Shown here: one piece after another, positions 32,377 through 42,050 of the stretch | Layout of the letters: each line of letters starts with the position of its first letter | How positions within the stretch are numbered: the first letter of the stretch is position 1 | NCBI GenBank assembly: GCA_001513045.1 | Contig: LFSB01000038.1 | Location: 1 to 42,050, forward strand | Length of the DNA stretch: 42,050 bases | DNA from: Clostridiales bacterium DTU089 | GTDB taxonomy: Bacteria > Bacillota > Clostridia > Oscillospirales > Acutalibacteraceae | Reading direction: 5' to 3' | Program-made: the position numbers and the translations under genes | The notes under the pieces: generated by a model | What the model was told of the DNA's origin: nothing | Databases searched by the model: none | The model's input: the letters and a program-made list of their open reading frames with translations, nothing else

Positions 32377-33771
32377 TCAATTGCCGGAGGACGGCACAGG
32401 CAATGTGGTTGTAACAGGAGGAAGCGTTGTCGTTGTTGTTGCTGCGGAAAATGTAGTGGTAACGCCGGGCAGCGTGGTTGTTTCATCCTCCACCGGAGTA
32501 TCATCTGCCGGATTTGTTGTTGACACCGGCGCAATAGTCGAACTGCTTGCTCTGACATATCCGCCTATGAGGTCAATAGCCGTAACCCTGTTCGGTTCAA
32601 GCTCGATGTTTGTCTGACCGTAAAGCGACATCTGAAGCTGCTGCGCGGCAAGCGGAAAGTCCACAACCCATATCCAGGAGGCTCCGCTGTAGCCGTATCT
32701 TGTATCCTTTGAGGGCATCTGAAGCTGTTGAACCTTATAGCCTGCCCAGTTTCCGGCAAGCGCCTGTGTGCTCAGCTTGAGAATTTCGTTTTTTGTATAA
32801 CCTGTAACAACATAAGGCAGGAAGGTATCAAGCAGACCGTCAAGCTCTGAAAATGACGCTTCATTTGCTCTTTTTATTACAGCTTCAATAACTGTGCGCT
32901 GTCTGCGTGTGCGGCTGACATCGGCATCCGAATCAATATGCCTTGCGCGGCAATATGCAAGAGCCTGACGCCCGTTCAGCTTTACTGCATCGCCGTAACC
33001 GACGGGGGTTTCGTTGGGAAGGTTCCTGTTTATCTCGTTTGCCTCATATTGCATTACAGGTATTGTTATTCCGCCCATTTTCTCTACTATTTGCGAAAAA
33101 GAAGTAAAGTTGACGACAACATAGTTGTCAATTTCTATTTTGTAATAATTCTCTATATTATCCACAACCACCTGCGGCCCGCCGTGATTGAACGTAGCGT
33201 TGAGCTTACGGAATCTGTTGCCGGAGGGTGACTGCATATAAACATAGGTATCTCTGAAAAACGATACAAGAGAGATTGTTTTCGTCTTGCGGTTAAGGGA
33301 TACAAGCATCATCACGTCGCTGCGCCCGCTTGACATCGAGGCTCCTCGCTGGTCAATACCTAAAAGCAGCACATTTATGACGTTTTTGCTTGAGATGTGC
33401 TCGTTTTCACCGTTACGTGTGGTTCCCCACTCTTTAATGACATCGCCGAAGCCCGAGCCTCTTGCAACGTCGTTTATTTCGTCCCATTCTTCTTTTTCAT
33501 CATAAATCGGTTCCTCTGTTATGGGCTCGTCACCGGGCACCAGAGGCGCTGCCGTGGTGGTTTCGTTGGCGAAAACAATCAGATTAAGTTTATTGTTAAT
33601 ATATCCGCCCACTATTGCCACAGCGGAAAAAATCAATAAAACTATTACGGCAATCAGGCTTTTTGTACCGTTGGAAAGCTTCTTTTTTGTTTTCCTGACG
33701 TTTTTTCCTGCATCTGTATCTCCGGAGGCATCGCTCTCCGGCGGTGTAACCTTGTTTTCATTTTCGTCCAT
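32377..33771 (-). CDS. LytR-CpsA-Psr (LCP) family cell-wall glycopolymer ligase
   Basis: A 464-residue protein that should attach lipid-linked anionic polymers to peptidoglycan outside the membrane. An acidic cytoplasmic N-terminus, one TM (about 36-58), and the LCP domain follow: NVLLLGIDQRG, GRSDVMMLVSLN, SFFRDTYVYM and KLNATFNHGG, with the family Arg/Asp residues, then RARHIDSDADVSRTRRQ. The C-terminal 45 residues are a Thr/Pro/Val low-complexity tail. The start is ATG at 33771 with AAAGGG upstream; the in-frame TTG at 33825 would start before a hairpin and lacks a site. gyrA is upstream, the PrsA-like gene 11 nt downstream. Assignment is firm. Confidence 0.92.
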   Translation of the reverse strand: MDENENKVTPPESDASGDTDAGKNVRKTKKKLSNGTKSLIAVIVLLIFSAVAIVGGYINNKLNLIVFANETTTAAPLVPGDEPITEEPIYDEKEEWDEINDVARGSGFGDVIKEWGTTRNGENEHISSKNVINVLLLGIDQRGASMSSGRSDVMMLVSLNRKTKTISLVSFFRDTYVYMQSPSGNRFRKLNATFNHGGPQVVVDNIENYYKIEIDNYVVVNFTSFSQIVEKMGGITIPVMQYEANEINRNLPNETPVGYGDAVKLNGRQALAYCRARHIDSDADVSRTRRQRTVIEAVIKRANEASFSELDGLLDTFLPYVVTGYTKNEILKLSTQALAGNWAGYKVQQLQMPSKDTRYGYSGASWIWVVDFPLAAQQLQMSLYGQTNIELEPNRVTAIDLIGGYVRASSSTIAPVSTTNPADDTPVEDETTTLPGVTTTFSAATTTTTLPPVTTTLPVPSSGN

Positions 33772-33795
33772 ATATGTGACCGTCCCTTTCTCAGA

Positions 33796-33812
33796 GCCGC
33801 AAAATTTGCGGC
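33796..33812. repeat. Short perfect hairpin between gyrA and the LCP gene
   Basis: GCCGCAAA-A-TTTGCGGC, 8-bp arms, in the 57-nt gap after gyrA. On the minus strand it is followed by TCTGAGAAAG rather than a T-tract, so it is not a classical terminator. It may stabilise or process the gyrA end of the message, or separate gyr and LCP expression. Confidence 0.5.
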
Positions 33813-33828
33813 GGTTTTCGCTCAAGAA

Positions 33829-36342
33829 TTATTCTTCCGTTTGCTCCTGTGAAACAGACTCCGTTGAGGCCTCAGATGTTTCACCGTCGTCTGAATTTTC
33901 TTCCTCATGCTCTGTTCTGGTGAGAGTTACCACCTTTTCGCCGTCCTTGACCTTCATAACCCTTACACCCTTGGACGGGCGGGCAAAGGTGCTTATTTCG
34001 GAAACCGGAATTCTTATTATTACTCCGTCGGAGGAAATCATTACAATATCCTCATCCTCCTCAACGGAATCAATTGCCGCAACCTCTCCGTACTTGGCGG
34101 TGTGGTAGTTGATAAGTCCGGTTCCGCCTCTGGACTGCAGACGGTAGTCCTCGGCACGGCTCTTTCTGCCGTAGCCGGTTTCACTGACGGTAAGAATGAC
34201 GGAATTCTCTTTTATGACGGTCATTCCGACAACCTCGTCGCCGTCTCTGAGATTTATGGCCTTGACTCCGCGCGCGGTTCTGCCGAGCGGACGCGCATCA
34301 TTCTCGTTAAAGCGTATGGACATACCGTTTTTCGTTGCAACGAGCAGCTCATCGTTTCCGGAGGTGAGCCTCACCCACGCAAGCGAGTCGTCATCGTCCA
34401 GCGAGATGGCAATAATTCCGCTCTTGCGTACATTTTTATATACATCGAGGGGTGTGCGTTTAATAACACCCTTCTTTGTTACCATGCAAAGATATGTGCC
34501 CTCCTCGATTTCCGGCACACGTATCATTGCGGAAACCTTTTCGTCCGGCATAAGCGGCAGAATGTTGACGATATTCATGCCCTTGCTTGTGCGGCTTCCC
34601 TCCGGCACCTCATATCCCTTGAGCCGGTATGTTCTGCCTAAGTTGGTAAAGAACATGATATACTCATGCGTCGAGCAGGTGAACATGGTTTCAGCCACGT
34701 CCTCCTCGCGTCTGGTCATACCTATTACACCCTTGCCGCCGCGGCGCTGAAGATGATAGGTGTCAACCGGCTGGCGCTTGATGTAGCCCTTGTTGGTATA
34801 GGTAAACACGCAGTTTTCCTCCGGAATAAGGTCCTCTATGTCCACCTCACCCGTAACATTTTCTATTGCAGTTCTGCGGTCATCGCCGAACTTGTCGCGT
34901 ATAACAGTGAGCTCATCCTTGAGTATTCCCAGAACCTTTTCGTGAGAGCCGAGAATTTCAAGATATGCGGCGATTTTTTCCTTGAGAGCCGCCATTTCGT
35001 CCTCAATTTTCGCTCTTTCAAGGCCGGTGAGCTGTCCCAGACGCATGGCAACTATCGCCTGTGCCTGAACTTCATCAAGCCCGAAGCGCTCCATAAGTCT
35101 TTGCTTACCTGTCGCCTGGTCGGGCGATTTTTTGAGTATTTCAATTACCTCGTCGATAAACTCCAGCGCTGTAAGCAAGCCCTCCAATATGTGGGCGCGC
35201 TCCTGTGCCTTGCGAAGCTCGTACTGTGTGCGTCTGACTATGACCTCACACTGGAATTCAACGTAGTGTTCAAGTATTTCTTTAAGCGAGAGACATTTCG
35301 GTTCGCCGTTTACAAGCGCAATCATTATCGTACCGAAGGTGACCTGCATCTGTGTAAACGAGAAAAGCTGATTGAGGATGACCTGCGGATTTGCATCGCG
35401 CTTGAGGTCTACGACCATGTGCATACCCTCACGCGAGGAATAGTCGTTGATGTCGGATATGCCCTCTATCCTCTTGTCCTTTACAAGGTCGGCTATTGAC
35501 TCGATAAGCCTTGCCTTGTTTACCTGATAGGGAAGCTCGGAAACAACTATCTGGAATCTTCCGTTCTTGCCCTCAACGATTTCAGCCTTTGCACGGACAA
35601 TAATTTTGCCTCTGCCCGTCGCGTATGACGCGCGTATTCCCGCCCTGCCCATGATTACGCCGGCGGTGGGAAAGTCGGGACCCGGAATATGCTGCATAAG
35701 GTCCTCAAGTGTTGCGTCGGGATTGTCAATAAGGCAGCAGAGTCCGTCAATAACCTCTCTCATGTTGTGAGGAGGAATGTTTGTTGCCATACCTACGGCT
35801 ATACCGGACGAGCCGTTAACCAGCAGGTTCGGGAAACGCGAGGGGAGAACGGTCGGCTCCTTGAGACGGTCATCGTAGTTTGAGGTGAAATCCACGGTAT
35901 CCTTGTCGATATCGGCAAGCATTTCAAGTGTCATCTTGCTCATTCTCGACTCGGTATAACGGTATGCAGCCGGCGGGTCTCCATCCACGGAGCCGAAGTT
36001 GCCGTGACCGTCAACGAGCATGTAGCGCATTGAGAAATCCTGTGCAAGACGCACCATGGCGTCATACACGGACGCGTCACCGTGAGGATGATAGCGTCCG
36101 AGCACCGAACCGACGGTGTCCGCGCACTTACGGTAGGCCTTGTCCGGATAGAGTCCGTTTTCAAACATCGTGTAAAGAATTCTGCGGTGTACGGGCTTTA
36201 ATCCGTCACGAACATCGGGAAGAGCTCTTGACATTATAACGGACATCGAATAATCAAGGAACGAGGTTCTCATTTCCTTGTTTACATCGACATTGATTAT
36301 TTTCTGATTTTCGTAGTTATATACATGAATATTGTTTTCCAT
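33829..36342 (-). CDS. gyrA: DNA gyrase subunit A
   Basis: An 837-residue type IIA topoisomerase subunit that cuts and rejoins DNA to introduce negative supercoils. The winged-helix segment [19 protein letters not shown] holds the quinolone-resistance region, with Ala where E. coli has Ser83. The catalytic Tyr lies in AAYRYTE, and the GyrA box QRRGGKG is in the C-terminal beta-pinwheel wrapping domain. The C-terminus is a Glu/Ser/Thr tail. GGGAGG precedes the ATG, in the 15-nt gap after gyrB. Length is normal. Assignment is firm. Confidence 0.97.
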   Translation of the reverse strand: MENNIHVYNYENQKIINVDVNKEMRTSFLDYSMSVIMSRALPDVRDGLKPVHRRILYTMFENGLYPDKAYRKCADTVGSVLGRYHPHGDASVYDAMVRLAQDFSMRYMLVDGHGNFGSVDGDPPAAYRYTESRMSKMTLEMLADIDKDTVDFTSNYDDRLKEPTVLPSRFPNLLVNGSSGIAVGMATNIPPHNMREVIDGLCCLIDNPDATLEDLMQHIPGPDFPTAGVIMGRAGIRASYATGRGKIIVRAKAEIVEGKNGRFQIVVSELPYQVNKARLIESIADLVKDKRIEGISDINDYSSREGMHMVVDLKRDANPQVILNQLFSFTQMQVTFGTIMIALVNGEPKCLSLKEILEHYVEFQCEVIVRRTQYELRKAQERAHILEGLLTALEFIDEVIEILKKSPDQATGKQRLMERFGLDEVQAQAIVAMRLGQLTGLERAKIEDEMAALKEKIAAYLEILGSHEKVLGILKDELTVIRDKFGDDRRTAIENVTGEVDIEDLIPEENCVFTYTNKGYIKRQPVDTYHLQRRGGKGVIGMTRREEDVAETMFTCSTHEYIMFFTNLGRTYRLKGYEVPEGSRTSKGMNIVNILPLMPDEKVSAMIRVPEIEEGTYLCMVTKKGVIKRTPLDVYKNVRKSGIIAISLDDDDSLAWVRLTSGNDELLVATKNGMSIRFNENDARPLGRTARGVKAINLRDGDEVVGMTVIKENSVILTVSETGYGRKSRAEDYRLQSRGGTGLINYHTAKYGEVAAIDSVEEDEDIVMISSDGVIIRIPVSEISTFARPSKGVRVMKVKDGEKVVTLTRTEHEEENSDDGETSEASTESVSQEQTEE

Positions 36343-36357
36343 ATACGTTTTCCTCCC

Positions 36358-38400
<2,043 letters not shown>

Positions 38401-38417
38401 TCAGACCTCCGGTTTCT

Positions 38418-38693
38418 TTATTTACCGTATATTGTCCGCCGCACTCCGGCGCGCCTCTGAAGAGTCGCGGGAGATACAGGGGAGATATAGATTTTTCGTT
38501 TTCCGTCCTTTGTTTTACACAGGACGAAGGTTTTGGGAAGCTCATACGCCGAAACGTTTATGACTTCTCCTTTTTTTTCTGCCTCCGAGAGAAAATCTCT
38601 CGTGGATTTCTGTACGGTTGCGGTATCCATGTCGAATATTCCGATTATTTCGTCCGACACGGCAAACGCATCCTGTCCGAGATGCACGTACAT
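38418..38693 (-). CDS. remB: DUF370 regulator, RemB-like
   Basis: A 91-residue DUF370 protein. MYVHLGQD, then EIIGIFDMDTATVQKSTRDFL and an IYISPVSPATLQRR C-terminus match RemB (YaaB) of B. subtilis, the second, RemA-like regulator of biofilm matrix genes. It sits between recF and gyrB exactly as in Bacillus. The start is ATG at 38693 with GAGAG upstream, 12 nt after the recF stop. The identity is firm, its targets here are unknown. Confidence 0.92.
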   Translation of the reverse strand: MYVHLGQDAFAVSDEIIGIFDMDTATVQKSTRDFLSEAEKKGEVINVSAYELPKTFVLCKTKDGKRKIYISPVSPATLQRRAGVRRTIYGK

Positions 38694-38705
38694 ATATTCA
38701 CTCTC

Positions 38706-39809
38706 TCATTCCGGAATTACCCCTCCGGCTTTTATGTGAATTGCTTTACCGTCACACATACGAAGCACGCTTGACGGCTCACAGCAGGTTATGAACACCT
38801 GTTGAGAATCAATATGATTGAGTATATAATCCTGACGGTTGACATCAAGCTCACTCATAACATCATCCAGCAGTGCAACAGGCTTTTCTCCTGTAAAATC
38901 GGTTATTATCTGTGCTTCACCGAGCTTCAGAGCCAGCGCAGATGACCTCTGCTGCCCCTGTGAGCCGAAATTTCTGGCTGATATACCGTTTATACCTATG
39001 AAAAGATCGTCGCGGTGTGCGCCCGCTGAGGTCGTTTTTGAGGCAATATCCTCCTTGAAAGACGCTTTAAGCGCTGTGCGCAGACTGTTCTTTATTTCAA
39101 ACAGCTCCATATCCGGCGAAAGCTCACCCGCCGAGGAGATATATTTTATATCAAATCTCTCTGCGCCGGAGGAAAGCCCCTCATATATTTCTTTTGAAGC
39201 CTCTCTGAGCCTTTCAACGTATTTCATGCGCTGTGAGGTGAGTATCGCACCGTTGACCGCAACCTGCTCGTCCCATATTTCAAGCGTATCGTATAATTCA
39301 CTGTGATATTCAATGTCCCTCAGAAGTGAATTGCGTTCATTTACGCATATACGGTATTTTGAAAGAATTTCCGCATATTTAGGTCTGAGCTGACACAAAG
39401 CCGTATCGAGAAATTTTCTTCTCTCCGCCGGACCTGCCTTTACAAGCGAGAGATGCTCTGGCGAAAATACAACGGCACAGAATTCTCCGGCAAGTGCGGA
39501 GGTGGTTTTCAGCTTTACTCCGTTGAGCTCGGCGCGTCTTTTATCACTTATCACAACAGAGCTTTTTTGATTTCTGTTTTTTGCAAAAAAACCAATATCT
39601 ACTCTTGCAAAATCCTTTTCAAAGCCTGTAAGCTCGCTGTCCTTCGCTCCTCTGAAGCTTTTGCAGCCGGTAAAGAGCCATATACTTTCAAGAAGATTCG
39701 TCTTTCCCTGGGCGTTTTCGCCGTAAATAACATTTACACCCGGTATCGGCTCAATAAACAGCTCCTCAATATTGCGGAAGCCGCTTATTTTAAGAGAGTT
39801 TACCTTCAT
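38706..39809 (-). CDS. recF: DNA replication and repair protein RecF
   Basis: A 367-residue SMC-like ATPase that helps load RecA at single-strand gaps. Walker A is YGENAQGKTN (about 30-39); the ABC-type signature is FGSQGQQRSSALALKLGEA; Walker B is VALLDDVMSELD. The ATG overlaps the end of the S4 gene by 20 nt, and its ribosome site, GAGG, lies inside that gene 9 nt upstream, so the two are likely coupled. Length is normal. Assignment is firm. Confidence 0.96.
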   Translation of the reverse strand: MKVNSLKISGFRNIEELFIEPIPGVNVIYGENAQGKTNLLESIWLFTGCKSFRGAKDSELTGFEKDFARVDIGFFAKNRNQKSSVVISDKRRAELNGVKLKTTSALAGEFCAVVFSPEHLSLVKAGPAERRKFLDTALCQLRPKYAEILSKYRICVNERNSLLRDIEYHSELYDTLEIWDEQVAVNGAILTSQRMKYVERLREASKEIYEGLSSGAERFDIKYISSAGELSPDMELFEIKNSLRTALKASFKEDIASKTTSAGAHRDDLFIGINGISARNFGSQGQQRSSALALKLGEAQIITDFTGEKPVALLDDVMSELDVNRQDYILNHIDSQQVFITCCEPSSVLRMCDGKAIHIKAGGVIPE

Positions 39810-40050
39810 TCGCGGTTACCTCGTAAATAACAGATTCAAACTCCGCAACATCGCCTGCTCTGAGCTTCTTACCTCTCTGTGTACATATCTCGCCGTTGAG
39901 CTTTACCTCGCCGTCCTGTATTACAATTTTTGCGTGACCTCCGGTGTTGACGGCTCCGGCTGTTTTTAAAAGGTCATCAAGCCGGATATATTCATCGCTG
40001 AGAGGTATTTTTACGGTCTTCTTTTGTTTAACTGTTGCTTTAATTCTCAT
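39790..40050 (-). CDS. rlbA: S4-domain RNA-binding protein, RlbA/YaaA type
   Basis: An 86-residue S4-domain protein. The RNA-binding fold runs from IRLDDLLKTAGAVNTGGHAK through VKLNGEICTQRGKKL. It is the short S4 protein found between dnaN and recF in most Firmicutes, linked to ribosome assembly (RlbA, YaaA). Its ATG overlaps the dnaN stop by 11 nt, and it overlaps recF by 20 nt. The N-terminus has an extra lysine-rich stretch (RIKATVKQKKTVK). Assignment is firm by position and sequence. Confidence 0.88.
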   Translation of the reverse strand: MRIKATVKQKKTVKIPLSDEYIRLDDLLKTAGAVNTGGHAKIVIQDGEVKLNGEICTQRGKKLRAGDVAEFESVIYEVTANEGKLS

Positions 40051-41149
40051 TTTTAAGCCTCATGGGCAGAACAAGGAACAAAAAGCTGTCTCCGTCTGTC
40101 GGTTTGATTATTATAGGTGAAACAGGACCGCTGAACTCAATTTTTATTTCATCCGTATCACATGCGGAAAGCGCATCAAGAAAATACGTGCTGTTAAAGC
40201 CGATTTCTATTCTCGTGCCTTCGACGCTTGCGGGAATGCGGTCACTTGAGGTTCCGAGTGCGGTGGTACTTGAAATTTTTATTATATTGTCGTCAAATAT
40301 GCAGCGTACGGGACTTTTGGTGTTATCGGTTATCATCAGCGAGTTTCTGTCGATACTCTGAGAAAGAAGCTTATGATTTACAATAACAACAGTTGAGCTT
40401 ACCGACGGAATTGCCGCCTTATAGTCAAGAAATTCTCCGTCAAGCAGCCTCGAAATGATGTTATAGCCGCCGAGCTCAAAGGAAATATGCCTTTTTCCGA
40501 CGCCGAGGGCAATATTTTCATCATCCTCATCGGTGAGCTTTATTACTTCTGAGAGTGTCTTTGCGGGAACTACAAAGGATATATCCTCTCCGGCGTATTC
40601 GACAACCTCGTTTCTTATTGCCAGACGGAAGCCGTCAACTGCCACAAGCTTGAGATTATTAGGCGAAAGCTCAAATTTTATGCCCTTATGAACAGCCTTG
40701 CTGTCATTTTTTGATACGGCAAATATGGTTTGTCTTATCATATCCTTCAAAATGGCCTGCTTAATAAACAAAGGCATTCCGCCTGTAACCGAGGGAAGCT
40801 CCGGAAAGTCATCCGCAGACAGTCCTATAAGCGAGAATTCCGCATCACCGCTCTTTATTTTGCAAAGCTGATGCTCGTCAACCTCTATGAGGACTCTTTC
40901 CTCGGGCAAACGGCGGAGAATGTCGCACAGAAGCCGTGCATTTAGCACAACGCTTCCGTTTTCTTCTGTCTTTGCTTCAAGCACAGTCGTTATTCCGACC
41001 TCAAGGTCGTATCCGGCAAGTGAAAGACGGTTGTTATCCGCCTGAAACAAAATACCTTCTATTGAGGGTATTGCCGCTTTGGTGGAAACCGCTCTCTGAA
41101 CATTTTGACATGCCTCCGAGAGCCTTTGGGTGTTACAGATTATTTTCAT
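40040..41149 (-). CDS. dnaN: DNA polymerase III beta sliding clamp
   Basis: A 369-residue three-domain clamp that tethers the replicative polymerase to DNA. Signs are the N-terminal MKIICNTQRLSEACQNVQRAVS, ATLEAKTEE-like domain I (here TTVLEAKTEENG), the domain II DGFRLAIRN, and the C-terminal SPIIIKPTDGDSFLFLVLPMRL, where the last residues contribute to the peptide-binding pocket. AAAGGAGAGG lies upstream of the ATG. It is the first gene after dnaA, with oriC between. Assignment is firm. Confidence 0.97.
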   Translation of the reverse strand: MKIICNTQRLSEACQNVQRAVSTKAAIPSIEGILFQADNNRLSLAGYDLEVGITTVLEAKTEENGSVVLNARLLCDILRRLPEERVLIEVDEHQLCKIKSGDAEFSLIGLSADDFPELPSVTGGMPLFIKQAILKDMIRQTIFAVSKNDSKAVHKGIKFELSPNNLKLVAVDGFRLAIRNEVVEYAGEDISFVVPAKTLSEVIKLTDEDDENIALGVGKRHISFELGGYNIISRLLDGEFLDYKAAIPSVSSTVVIVNHKLLSQSIDRNSLMITDNTKSPVRCIFDDNIIKISSTTALGTSSDRIPASVEGTRIEIGFNSTYFLDALSACDTDEIKIEFSGPVSPIIIKPTDGDSFLFLVLPMRLKNEN

Positions 41150-41170
41150 AAAAATCCTCTCCTTTGCAGA

Positions 41171-41207
41171 GATAATATAAAAAGCTTTCAGTAGCTTTAG
41201 TAGGGGC
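41171..41207 (-). other. Predicted DNA-unwinding element with DnaA-trio motifs
   Basis: Next to the box at 41208-41216 is GGGC (41204-41207), then CAG-TAG-CTT-TAG-TAG (41189-41203). These read 3'-GAT-GAT-TTC-GAT-GAC-5' on the strand DnaA would extend along. GATAATATAAAAAGCTTT (41171-41188) follows. This is the order box, GC patch, trio, AT-rich of the B. subtilis basal unwinding system. Predicted only. Confidence 0.6.
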
Positions 41208-41216
41208 TGTTGAAAA

Positions 41217-41225
41217 TGTGGAAAA
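41217..41225 (-). promoter_or_regulatory. DnaA box, strong
   Basis: Minus strand TTTTCCACA, one mismatch to the consensus TTATCCACA. It lies directly beside the box at 41208-41216 (TTTTCAACA). Confidence 0.75.
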
Positions 41226-41281
41226 CTTTTCCAACGTTTTCAGGTTAACGTTTTTTCAGCGTTGCACGACTGTGAAAAACC

Positions 41282-41290
41282 TGTTGATAA
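41282..41290 (-). promoter_or_regulatory. DnaA box, strong
   Basis: Minus strand TTATCAACA, one mismatch to the consensus TTATCCACA. A weaker box, TTTTTCACA, lies at 41271-41279. Confidence 0.7.
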
Positions 41291-41400
41291 ATGTTTAAAG
41301 TTTTTTTGCGTTACGGAAGAATGTTGAAAATGTTCAAAACCCGGTGTCAAAAAACAATAACTTTGTTCATAAGTCCGGAAAACTCAACACGCGGCGAAAA

Positions 41401-42050
41401 TCAGGTTTCCTGAACATTTTTGATTATCTCATACACCATGTTTTTAAGTGAGGAGTTTTCCTCCATCTTTGTTTTTATTATGTCGTATGAGTAAATAATT
41501 GTTGAGTGGTTTTTATTGAAGAATTTACCGATTGCCTCATGCGGAAGCTCTGTTATCTCGCGTATAATATAGATTGAAATCTGTCTGGCGTTGGAGATGT
41601 CGGCTTTCTTTTTCTGAGATTTTATGTCCTCCGGAGAGACCCCGAAGGTTCTCGCAACCTGCTCGATGATTTTGTTTACCGTAACGGATACGGGCTGGTT
41701 GTATGTAAGAATATCCTTTATTGCGTCATTTGCAAGAACTATTGACGGAACCGAATTGTTCATAACGCGCATAGCGTTGATTTTTTTTACGGCACCCTCA
41801 AGCTGACGGATATTGTTTTTAAGCTTGTCCGCGATAAATTCAACAACCTCATCGTTTAAATCGAGATTAAGCAGCTGCGCCTTGCGTTTGATTATTGCCA
41901 TTCTCGTTTCAAGGTCAGGCGGCTGAACATCAGCAAGCAGACCCCACTCAAAGCGGGTTCTCAGCCTTTCCTCAAGGGTTTGCATCTCCTTTGGAGGGCG
42001 GTCCGAGGTGAGCACTATCTGCTTTCCGGCAAGGTTAAGAGAGTCAAAGG
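41401..42050 (-). CDS. dnaA: Chromosomal replication initiator DnaA (C-terminal part, cut by window end)
   Basis: The last about 215 residues of DnaA. The AAA+ domain end shows AGKQIVLTSDRPPKEM, LRTRFEWGLLADVQPPD and NNIRQLEGAVKKI (sensor 2). Domain IV, the DNA-binding part, contains PHEAIGKFFNKNHSTIIYS, corresponding to the usual GRDHTT signature. Here the acidic residue is Asn and the second contact Thr is Ser. The frame runs open to the window edge at 42050; the N-terminal half lies beyond. The gene is transcribed toward dnaN. Assignment is firm; the start is not visible. Confidence 0.95.
   Translation of the reverse strand, partial: FDSLNLAGKQIVLTSDRPPKEMQTLEERLRTRFEWGLLADVQPPDLETRMAIIKRKAQLLNLDLNDEVVEFIADKLKNNIRQLEGAVKKINAMRVMNNSVPSIVLANDAIKDILTYNQPVSVTVNKIIEQVARTFGVSPEDIKSQKKKADISNARQISIYIIREITELPHEAIGKFFNKNHSTIIYSYDIIKTKMEENSSLKNMVYEIIKNVQET

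Larger units (their letters stand above)
41150..41400. other. Chromosome replication origin (oriC), dnaA-dnaN side
   Basis: The 251-bp gap between dnaN and dnaA has a series of DnaA-box-like 9-mers, all in the same orientation: 41208-41216, 41217-41225 (one mismatch to TTATCCACA), 41271-41279, 41282-41290 (one mismatch), 41322-41330, 41331-41339 and 41364-41372. They lead into a GC-rich spacer, trio-like triplets and an AT-rich segment next to dnaN. The gene order and box cluster make the assignment good; a second box cluster upstream of dnaA may lie outside the window. Confidence 0.85.

Noticed and set aside
33158-33166. Perfect DnaA box TTATCCACA
   Set aside because: A single copy inside the LCP coding sequence, 8 kb from oriC; expected by chance and without neighbouring boxes.

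Overview
The window is a 42 kb stretch of a low-to-mid GC Gram-positive chromosome. It most likely comes from an anaerobic member of the Clostridia (Eubacteriales; the style of the proteins suggests an Oscillospirales-type gut lineage, but this cannot be fixed from the window). The basis is the conserved order dnaA-dnaN-S4 protein-recF-remB-gyrB-gyrA, strong AAGGAGG-type ribosome binding sites, frequent TTG/GTG starts, a PerR-rubrerythrin oxidative-stress pair, LytR-CpsA-Psr and RemB proteins, and pyrimidine-nucleoside phosphorylase of the Firmicutes type. No rRNA, tRNA, CRISPR array, insertion sequence or prophage gene was recognised.

Layout. 82-1190 (minus): GtrA-like membrane protein and a HAD phosphatase. 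1284-4059 (plus): sirtuin, secreted metallophosphoesterase and Cof-type HAD phosphatase, joined by 4-nt overlaps. 4142-8109 (minus): secreted PHP-domain protein, DUF1294 protein, inorganic pyrophosphatase and a large GT-C-like membrane protein. 8279-9574 (plus): Gfo/Idh/MocA oxidoreductase. 9654-10832 (minus): a second secreted metallophosphoesterase, paralogous to the first. 11042-29513 (plus): a long co-directional run of RING/zinc-ribbon membrane protein, galU, PhnP-like MBL hydrolase, rarA, trpS, sugar-phosphate isomerase-like protein, endonuclease/exonuclease/phosphatase-fold protein, mnmE, mnmG, YhcH-like protein, deoC, pdp, CofE-like ligase, glyA, an unknown exported protein and a secreted beta-helix protein. 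29580-30527 (minus): perR-rubrerythrin. 30732-31271 (plus): small membrane protein. 31409-42050 (minus): the replication-origin cluster, from a PrsA/SurA-like lipoprotein and an LCP protein back through gyrA, gyrB, remB, recF, S4 protein and dnaN to a dnaA gene cut by the window end.

The chromosome origin is recognisable between dnaN and dnaA (41150-41400). There are same-orientation DnaA boxes, then a GC-rich spacer, DnaA-trio-like triplets and an AT-rich stretch on the dnaN side. This is the layout of a bacterial basal unwinding system. About 10 kb away, in the gap between two convergent genes, lie two perfect parS sites (TGTTTCACGTGAAACA). Each is the core of a longer perfect palindrome, and each palindrome has a T-rich tail pointing the right way to act as the intrinsic terminator of its neighbour. 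The segregation sites therefore appear to double as terminators; this is the most striking structure in the window.

From the parS gap leftwards the plus-strand genes (including mnmE-mnmG, trpS, glyA, galU and rarA) point toward the origin. mnmE-mnmG sit on the gyrA side of dnaA without their usual neighbours (jag, rsmG, parA/parB), which suggests an origin-proximal rearrangement. Many starts below were placed by the position of the Shine-Dalgarno sequence or a sigma-A promoter rather than by the longest reading frame. There is no gene-free stretch longer than 300 bases.
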